From Aphidius gifuensis (lineage: Eukaryota; Arthropoda; Insecta; Hymenoptera; Braconidae), in assembly GCF_014905175.1 (NCBI RefSeq), contig NC_057790.1, positions 12,240,469-12,304,468 on the forward strand: a stretch of DNA of 64,000 nt, in the 5' to 3' direction. The notes beneath the pieces were generated by a model, which did no database searches, was not told where the DNA came from, and saw only the letters and a list, made by a program, of their open reading frames with translations. This document shows positions 56,883 through 64,000 of the stretch, piece by piece. Position 1 is the stretch's first letter; each line of letters begins with the position of its first letter. The position numbers were made by a program, and so were the translations under genes.

Positions 56883-58649
56883 GGGTGCATTCCTTTAATA
56901 AAAAATTTTTTTTCGTTTTGCAATTTCGCCCTGTAATACCGGCCAAAATTTTATAGGAAAAAGCTGTTTCGTGTAGTGGCAGTACTGGCACATGACATTA
57001 TTTTTTTTGGCTTCCAATTATTAGATAGATAACTGTTCAATGTTTTGTAACGTGACATTTTGAGTCAGCTACCTTCTCGGACCGTTGCTATAGGAATTAA
57101 TATTTTTAAATAATATTTATAAATAAATAAAAATAAATATTAAATATATTATTGGTTTATTCGATTTTTAGGCCAAACAGTAATACCAAAAATTAATAAA
57201 TGAGTAACATAATAATAATAATAACTGAAAAACGTAGTTTCGTAACTCAAAATTATAAAATAAATTCTCAAACGCAATAATAACAATAATAACTAGAAAA
57301 ATGAGTAAAATCGGAGTAGAACCATAAAACCTGCTGTAAATCCAACTGCAACACTGCAACGTAACGGAAACGGAACGGAAACTCAAACATAATCTTAATT
57401 GTAGTCGAAATCTTAAACCAAATCGTAGTCGTAATCGGAAATTAAAAGCACAAAATTAACACCAGAAACTCAATCGAAACAAACCTTCCATAGACTCAGC
57501 CTTCGAGGAAAACCTCAGGGTCGCTCAGGGTGTGGGCTATGGAGAGAGGGACGGGTAAAGTTGTGTGTGAGAATAAGTTGAAGAATAAATTTAACAAACA
57601 ATATTTTAAGCAAAGCAGTAAATTAACATTTATATTCAAAATCTCAATAATAAAATACAAAACATAATTAAAAACGTATCAAAAATCCAAAATAGCATAT
57701 TTTATAACCAAAAATTAGAATCGAGAATACCTCAACTTAATCGAAATCTGCTTACACAAACCGCCAGTAAATCGACTCTAAATCCGTAAATAGCCTCAAA
57801 AGATATTCATATACAAAAGCAAAACTAAAATCGTGATCGGAAAATTAATTTACGCGTTATTCTACCAAAAATCCAAATTAATTAAATCAACTTAATCGTA
57901 GTTCGTCGTCACAAACCTCCAATAATTAATTTAAATCAAAGATACACGCGAAATTAACAATCAAAAGCTAAACGAGACCAGGACTAACCTCAGTCAAACA
58001 TAACCAAAACGAACACGAGGCTATCCTCAGGGATAACCCATAGAGGCTCAGAATACTTGGTTATTCAGAGAGAACTACTGTTCAGCTCGGAGTCCCAAAG
58101 CAGAGAGAGAGTTTGTGCTACTCTAAAACAATACGTAGTCTGAATTCTTATACTACTACCCTCTTCTTTTTAACTATAGTGAGTTGAATTTGTATACTCT
58201 CCGCATCAAGCTGGAGTTTCGAATAATAACAATAATAAATCAGAATACATTTTACCGGGTTCACCCCGATTTTTACCGAAGAAAATAAATAAATAGTATT
58301 TTAAATAAATATTCTCTGCATCAGCTGGAGTTTTAAATACAAAATTAAATAAATAATTAAATAATATCACCGGCGGAAAGTCTAACAAATAAAATAAGAT
58401 GGGTTTTTAAGGTAGGCGATAAATATCGCTACAGTTTATATCAAACTGAAATAAATAGAAAATTGACTTGTTGTGATTGTTTGTTTTTGTCACATAGCTC
58501 ATACCACACATTATCGTAAACTGTAAAGCCTGGAATATTGCATAGAGAAATTTATCACTTTTGTCGTTTTTTCTGTTTCTAGTTTTTAGTCGGTATTACA
58601 GGGCGGAATTGCAAAACGAAAAAAAATTTTTTATTAAAGGAATGCACCC
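56883..58649. mobile_element. MITE family C, copy 2, interrupted by a solo LTR
   Basis: Ends GGGTGCATTCCTTTAATAAA and TTTATTAAAGGAATGCACCC-type termini. Without the LTR it would be about 375 bp. It lacks the segment found at 40375-40793 in copy 1. It abuts the right inverted arm. Confidence 0.85.
57046..58433. mobile_element. Solo LTR (1388 bp) with 4-bp duplication GTTT
   Basis: Begins TGTAACGTGACATTTTGAG and ends TAAATATCGCTACA. GTTT is found at 57042-57045 and 58434-58437. Copy 1 of the host MITE has the empty site CAATGTTTATATC. No coding region; the 60-72-codon frames inside are incidental. Confidence 0.9.
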
Positions 58650-59028
58650 TATCGCTCTCGCGCATGGGCGTTTTGGGTGGGGACACGTGAGGGGTAACGA
58701 TTTAATAGAAAATCACAAACTTTAAAAATTAATTACGCGTAGCGGTCGGTTAAAACAAAAAAACTTATAGGAACTACCCCCCCTAAAATCTTATTATCTA
58801 CAACTTTTACTTGAAACATTTTACTCTAAGTCTAACGGGAATTCCCTTTAGTTTAAACGCGTAATTGACTTTTTTATATTTAATCATTTTTTTTTAACCC
58901 TTTCCCTTGTCCCTATCAAATTTTAAACCCCACCATTCGATTCGCGAGCCCCGATTACATACCCCTATATTTTTTGTTTTAAAAAACTTAAAACTTCCCC
59001 AAGTTGGAAAGATTTTGACCAGACTATA

Positions 59029-59215
59029 GCTGTGTTCGATGGTCGTCTCGGCTCAGTTCCGTCTCACTTACGGCCAGTGTTGGGTAAATGGTCGATTTTT
59101 GGGTTTAATACTTTTATACCGGTATGAAAGTATTAAACCGGTATAATACCGGTATGAAAGTATGAAAGTATGAAACTCAGGAACGCCCCCTATGGCATCA
59201 AAATTGTCTACCATA
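59029..59215. mobile_element. Truncated MITE family F end plus ACCGGTAT element
   Basis: 59030-59080 (AGCTGTGTTCGATGGTCGTC to CTCACTTACGG) equals the left end of the element at 60637. It is followed at 59080 by a copy of the ACCGGTAT palindrome family seen at 24545. Confidence 0.6.
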
Positions 59216-59274
59216 CCAGCATAAAACTCTCGAATGTCAAATTTTTTGTTGATATATTAATAGATGTATTACAG

Positions 59275-60283
59275 AATAAACAAATAATATGAACAATATT
59301 TGATTATAAAAACAACAACAGTAATGTATTTTAATTTATTTGAACAGATAATAAGCTATTGACAAATGGCTAAGAAACGGATGTAGCTTCCCTGTTAATT
59401 TCTAAAGAATTAATTCAGCCAAAGTAATTAACATCCTTTCCTTAGCTACCATTTTTCCCATAGCTTTTTATTATAATTTAAATAAATAAATGGTCATAGG
59501 AAAAATGGTAGCTAAGGAAAGGAAGTTGTCACATGTTAATTCATACGAAATTAATTTTGCCAAAGAAATTAACATGCAGGCAACATCCTTTCCTTAGCTA
59601 CCGTTTTTTTCTATGACCATTTATTTATTTAAATAAATAAAAAGCTATAGGGAAAATGGTAGCTAAGGAAAGGAAGTTGTCACATGTTAATTCATACGAA
59701 ATTAATTTTGCCAGAGAAATTAACATGCAGGCAACATCCTTTCCTTGGATAATATTTTTCCCATAGCTCTTTATTTATTTAAATAAATAAATGGTCATAG
59801 GAAAAATGGTAGCTAAGGAAAGGAAGTTGTCACATGTTAATTCATACGAAATTAATTTTGCCAAAGAAATTAACATGCAGGCAACATCCTTTCCTCAGCT
59901 ACCATTTTTCCTATGACCATTTTTTTATTTAAATAAATAAAGAGCTATGGGAAAAATATTATCCAAGGAAAGGATGTTGCCTGCATGTTAATTTCTCTGT
60001 CAAAATTAATTTCGTATAAATTAACATGTGACAACTTCCTTTCCTTAGCTACTATTTTCCTTATAGCTTTTTATTTGTTTAAATTAATAAAAAGCTATGG
60101 GAAAAGTATTAGCTACGGAAAGGATGTTGCCTGCGTATTAATTTCTTTGGCTAAATTAATATTTTATGAATTAACATGTAAACAACATTCTGTCCATAGA
60201 CATTTTTCCAATAAGTTTTTACATAAATAAAAAAATAAAAAACTATGGAAAAAATAACTAAGGAAGGGTGTTGCCACATATTA
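59275..60283. mobile_element. Repeat family D, copy 2
   Basis: Longer version of 23745-24430, with at least four alternating CCTTAGCTACCATTTTT and GGAAAATGGTAGCTAAGGAA hairpins and AACATGCAGGCAACATCC linkers. Its right end is cut by the family E MITE at 60284. Confidence 0.75.
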
Positions 60284-60631
60284 GGTGTGTTCGTTCACTT
60301 TTCACACCGAGCGTACGCACGGAGCGTTATGCAAGGAAGCGCTAGAGTCATGCGGTCATTTAATGAATCTTTAGCAACTAAAATTTACCGACGCATTCGT
60401 TATTTTCAGTCATTGGGTTTATTTTGTTAATTTAATAATTTATTCTAAGACGCAAGAACAAATTACCAATTATTGATGAATAAAGAGAACGAAAGAGCTA
60501 GAAAAAACAAATAACAATAAATAAATAGTAAATTTTAGTTACTAAAGTTTCTTCAAATGACCACACGACTCTAGCGCTTCCTTGCATACGCTCCGTGCGT
60601 ACGCTCGATGTGAATAGTGAACGAACACACC
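60284..60631. mobile_element. MITE family E, copy 3
   Basis: GGTGTGTTCGTTCAC to GTGAACGAACACACC, 348 bp, flanked by TA. Small changes from copies 1 and 2. Confidence 0.85.
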
Positions 60632-60636
60632 TATTA

Positions 60637-61286
60637 GCTGTGTTCGATGGTCGTCTCGGCTCAGTTCCGTCTCACTTACGGGCTACGGCTCACTTATGGC
60701 GCTAGCGACGTACGGTTGTTTGAAGAACTACAAAGGCACAAAATCTCAATACAGGTGCTTATCTATATCATCACTGTATCAATGCTTCAATAAATATTGT
60801 TTATTTACTTTATGCAAACAGTGTCATCATAATAATCTATTACAATGAGTTGATAAATATATAATCAAAATGAATATAGAAAATATAATTCAGGTGAGAG
60901 CAAATAGTGAATGAAAGAAATAAAAATGAAAATACAAATTTTGGAGATGGAATTATTATCTGTGCTATTGAACAATAATTTTTTATCTTTCATACATAGG
61001 AAATAGATGAAAACAATCAAAATAATATTATGAACTCATTTTGTTATCACAAAATTAAAGTCTTAATAAATAACAATAAATTTTGAAACGACAACGAACA
61101 ACAACAACAATCGTCATTTCGTCAATCAACAATATTTATTGGGGCATTGATACAGTGATGATATAGATAGGCACCTGTATTGAGATTTTGTGCCTTTGTA
61201 GTTCTTCAAACAACCGTACGTCGCTAGCGCCATAAGTGAGCCGTAAGTGAGACGGAACTGAGCCGAGACGACCATCGAACACAGCT
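60637..61286. mobile_element. MITE family F, complete, 650 bp
   Basis: AGCTGTGTTCGATGGTCGTC pairs with GACGACCATCGAACACAGCT-type end. Arms of about 150 bp run through GCGCTAGCGACGTACGG and CCTGTATTGAGATTTTGTGC and complements. TTA/TAA flanks suggest a TA target. No transposase. Confidence 0.8.
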
Positions 61287-61289
61287 AAT

Positions 61290-61615
61290 ATATAGAGTAC
61301 ATTTTGGCCTGTATATAATGACCCGGCCAAAAAAAAAAGGTAAGTGAAATACATTTATTACACAAAAATAACCAGATGAATAATTATTACACAATTGCAA
61401 AACCAATCATCAGCTTATGTTTGTCCGAAAAAAATTATTTTGTATAAAATATTTATTTTACCTACGTATTACCAGGAATTCTCGCGATTTCCTCTCTCAG
61501 AAAAAAGTACGGACAGAAAAGTAAAAAAGAAATTCGTCAATTTGTGTAGATACTTGTCGAAACATTCGCGGCTTTTTTTGGATTCATATTGTGTTTTCTG
61601 TCACGCATGCTTTCT
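61290..61615. other. Unassigned spacer
   Basis: No supported gene or paired ends. Confidence 0.4.
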
Positions 61616-61618
61616 ATA

Positions 61619-61815
61619 GGGGAACGTTCGATAGCTGGCCGAGGCCAAAAATCTAGCCAATTTTTATCATGGTTCATTTAATATTTTTGTAGTATCAGCA
61701 CTACTACATTATAATTTCAAATATTTAAATAGGTTTTTTTCATAGCAAGTTTTTGATTTATCGAGTTGTATTCTTATTGGAAACTGGAAAGCTATCGAAC
61801 GCTCTCTTGGACCAT
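61619..61815. mobile_element. Short inverted-repeat element with GGAACGTTCGATAGCT ends
   Basis: AACGTTCGATAGCTGGCC (61623) and GAAAGCTATCGAACGCT (61788) pair. The middle part resembles 28300-28350 (TTTATCATGGT, GTAGTxTCAGCACTxCTA). Confidence 0.5.
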
Positions 61816-61896
61816 TGAGTCAAAAACGTCCCCAAAACCAACAATGTGAAGTAGTTATATTTTAACCGCCAGGTAGCTCTGCTGCAGCGCAGAGAC

Positions 61897-62040
61897 TAGA
61901 GTGGGTATAAGCAAAGTGGTGCCAAAGGCGAAAAGCTGCCCTGAAGTGACGTCACTCTGCTATACCAACTACATACAAAAAGCAGGATATGGCGGACCTG
62001 AACCCGCTATTGGCACCACTCTGATTATACCCACTCTAGC
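61897..62040. mobile_element. Small MITE with CTAGAGTGGGTATAA ends
   Basis: CTAGAGTGGGTATAAGCAAA and its approximate complement TTATACCCACTCTAG, with AGTGGTGCCAAAGGC versus ATTGGCACCACT inside; about 144 bp. Confidence 0.75.
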
Positions 62041-62137
62041 AGAGACTTTTTTCAATGGTGGTAGTCACGCACATGTGATAATTAATGAGGCAGTATTTTT
62101 CGATGTGTAAGTGCAATGTTTATTTATTTTATTTATA

Positions 62138-62470
62138 GGGACGTTCCAAAAATCATTCGGAAACCCGGAAGGTCAAGATTGTGATAATAGAAAATTTTTG
62201 ATATTTTGTTGTGGTAGACATGATTTTTTGTTCATGTATTTTTATAGCCGCAAAACAATAAATTATTATTGTTTAATTATTACTAATAATTATAAAAATA
62301 CTTTTCACAACTGTAATAAGTAACAAAAGTAAATGGCATATGCAATATGGCTGTTTTTGTTGCTTACAATATCTACAGTGACCTCTAGTTACTTTTAAGT
62401 TTATTTTATCACTATATTTTTTCATCTACTGCGCCGGTCCAGGTTTCCGAGTGATTTTTGGAACGTCCCC
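62138..62470. mobile_element. MITE family I, copy 1 (GGGACGTTCCAAAAATCA ends)
   Basis: GGGACGTTCCAAAAATCATT and GAGTGATTTTTGGAACGTCCCC pair, with CGGAAACC versus GGTTTCCG. TA flanks on both sides. 333 bp. Confidence 0.8.
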
Positions 62471-62560
62471 TATCATTGTTTGGCAGCGTTCTTTGACTTT
62501 TTTTTTGGCGCATCATGACCACGCATATGCGCAGTAGCTGAAAAATCACGTGCGTTTGTA

Positions 62561-63207
62561 GGGGTACGTTCCAAAAATCACTCGGAAGCCCGGAAGCGGC
62601 GGAGTAGACGAAAAAATATTGGAATAAAATAAACTTAAAAGTTACTGGAGGTTAATGTAGATTGTAAACAACAAAATTGGCTATATTGCATATGCCACTC
62701 GCTTTTTTACTTATTACAGTTGTGAAAAGTATTTTTATAATTATTATTAATAATTAAACAATAATATTTTTTTGCTTTGTACCATTCATGAAAAAAAAAT
62801 CATGTCTACCACAACAAAAATTCAAAAATTTTCTATGTTCACAATCTTGAATTTCCGGCACCCGCACCCGTATTCACGGGGCAAAATTGTTCTCATTAGG
62901 GCTTTTTTTTTCCGCTGTTGGCGCTTGACAAAATTTTTTTTATATAGATTTCATATAGAAAAGCTTCACAAACGCCACCATCGGAAAAAAACGCCCTAAT
63001 GAGAACTTTCTCTGAATACGGGTGCCGTATTCACGGGGCAAAATTGTTCTCATGAGAGCTTTTTTTTCCGCTGATGGCGCTTGACAAAATTTTTTTATAT
63101 AGATTTCACATAGAAAAGCTTCACAAACGCCACCATCGAAAAAAAAACGCTCTAATGAGAACATCCTCTGAATACGGGTGCAGGCTTCCGAGTGATTTTT
63201 GAGACGT
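62561..63207. mobile_element. MITE family I, copy 2, with two family B MITEs inside
   Basis: GGGGTACGTTCCAAAAATCA and TGATTTTTGAGACGT-type end. The inner halves match copy 1 in reverse order. The family B copies at 62864-63025 and 63022-63181 split it between AATTTCCGGCACCC and GCAGGCTTCCG. Confidence 0.75.
62864..63181. mobile_element. Two MITE family B copies in tandem
   Basis: The first copy runs GCACCCGTATTCACGGGGCA to GAATACGGGTGC (62864-63025). The second begins directly in the shared TGC and ends GAATACGGGTGC at 63181. Both keep the TATATAGATTTCA centre. Confidence 0.85.
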
Positions 63208-63211
63208 GAGT

Positions 63212-63695
63212 GTGTTCCGTGGCTACCCAGTCGGTACGAACTTCAAAATGGCGACGAAAAAAATGAAATTCCTAATAATGTTAAAAGTTACTATGATACA
63301 TCACTATAGCCAGAGAGAAGGCCACAGATTTATAAAAATTTAAAATATTAAGTATTACTATTTTTTTCAGAACCAGGGGTGCTATTCTTGGTCCCGTATT
63401 GCGGGAGTTATTGCGGGTCCCGCAATAACGATTCGCCGACAAGAATGGTTTGTCGCGATAGAAAAACATAAAGGCGCTTGTTGTTGTTTTCATGTGAAGC
63501 TGCCATAGTCGCAGTGATGGGTGCCGGTTTAAGTTGACAGAGTTTTTATTTAATTATTTCAAATCTGTCAAATAAATTGGCTAATGTCAAATTTGATCAG
63601 ATTGTTTTCAAATGAAAAAAATTAGGTCTACCACAACAAAGGATCAAAATATTTCTAAACTCCGCCATTTTTAAGTTCGTACGGACTGCACCCGT
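63212..63695. mobile_element. Inverted-repeat element with GTACGAACTTCAAAATGGCG ends
   Basis: GTACGAACTTCAAAATGGCG (63235) pairs with CGCCATTTTTAAGTTCGTAC-like sequence near 63662. Similar words occur at 28240-28260. The middle includes GCGGGAGTTATTGCGGGTCC. Confidence 0.5.
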
Positions 63696-63735
63696 ATTCA
63701 CAGAGCATTCCAATTTAGGGCTTTTTTCCTCAACT

Positions 63736-63900
63736 GCAGTCTAATTCACAGGGCATTACAATTTAGGGTTTTTTTACACCACTTACGGCGCTTGTGAAGG
63801 TTTTGTATGTAAAATCTATATAAAAAAAATGTTTACAAGCGCCATTAGCGGCAAAAAAAAGCCCTAAATTGTAAAAAATTTGCCCTGTGAATTGGACTGC
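63736..63900. mobile_element. MITE family A, complete, reverse orientation
   Basis: 165 bp, GCAGTCTAATTCACAGGGCA to CCTGTGAATTGGACTGC; the sub-terminal order is reversed relative to the other copies. A family B copy starts after one base. Confidence 0.9.
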
Positions 63901-63901
63901 A

Positions 63902-64000
63902 GCACCCGTATTCAGAGGATGTTCTCATTAGGGCGTTTTTTTCCGATGGTGGCGTTTGTGGAGCTTTTCTATGTGAAATCTATATAAAAAAAATTTTGTC
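63902..64000. mobile_element. MITE family B, left part (runs off the window)
   Basis: GCACCCGTATTCAGAGGATG through TTCTATGTGAAATCTATATA to the window edge, closely matching 39815-39913. Confidence 0.85.

Larger units (their letters stand above)
52281..59031. mobile_element. 6.75-kb structure bounded by 370-bp inverted arms
   Basis: 52284-52650 (AGTCTGGTCAAAATCTTTCC to GCGCGAGAGCGATAG) is repeated in inverted orientation at 58650-59031, with a few indels. The inside is a mosaic: a TTAA-flanked element, an ACACTGAG element, a foldback and a family C MITE with a solo LTR. It may be one old inverted-repeat element loaded with insertions, or an inverted duplication. No coding genes inside. Confidence 0.65.

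Noticed and set aside
56749..56991. 80-codon minus ORF matching part of 55471-55701 on the other strand
   Set aside because: The match reflects the two arms of the foldback element, not duplicated genes.
61136..61406. Two overlapping minus-strand ORFs
   Set aside because: Both lie in the arm of MITE family F and have no protein-like conservation.

Overview
This is nuclear DNA of an insect. It is extremely AT-rich and has spliceosomal introns, an intron-containing tRNA-Tyr and Polinton/Maverick, Ty3/gypsy, hAT and foldback elements. A parasitoid wasp (Hymenoptera, perhaps Braconidae) is my best guess, but that is an inference from gene style and element mix. Most of the 64 kb is a nest of mobile elements inserted into one another. 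I find one gene that looks intact: a six-exon prenylcysteine oxidase-like gene (40985-42876).

Layout. 1-3.9 kb: decayed Polinton, with packaging ATPase, two conserved structural or unknown proteins, integrase with chromodomain, and two small opposite-strand proteins. 4.0-4.9 kb: minisatellites and a tRNA-Tyr. 4.9-7.7 kb: a Ty3/gypsy pol fragment broken by a solo LTR and a palindromic element. 7.7-10.9 kb: a foldback element of repeated hairpins. 11.3-12.2 kb: a second, inverted Polinton fragment. 12.7-14.2 kb: MITEs and a palindrome. 15.3-17.4 kb: a short non-autonomous LTR element inside a minisatellite. 19.0-20.8 kb: a decayed SWIM/PHD-type gene. 21.5-23.8 kb: side-by-side fragments of an apolipophorin-like and an RNF216-like gene, the latter split by a palindromic element. 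24-35.4 kb: nested MITEs, a 2-kb foldback with a 17-bp satellite core, and a 6.5-kb inverted-repeat element filled with about 20 tandem hairpins. 36.0-38.9 kb: THAP-domain gene remains split by a 2.1-kb element. 39-41 kb: three MITEs back to back up to the PCYOX start. 43-47.6 kb: nested elements including a hAT copy with a perfect 8-bp duplication. 48.4-51.9 kb: a very young non-autonomous LTR element encoding one Asn/Asp/Ile-rich protein. 52.3-59.0 kb: a 6.7-kb structure bounded by inverted arms and filled with other elements. 59-64 kb: more MITEs.

The elements form a readable insertion history rather than a pathway. In several cases flanks can be paired across an insertion, with target duplications ATTA, ATAT, GTTT, CATC, AAGGTTAA, TTAA and TA. 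Two patterns stand out. The same CTTAGCTA-type hairpin module occurs in otherwise different elements, and some elements carry pieces of host genes or tRNA-like sequence. No transposase able to move the many MITEs is encoded here.
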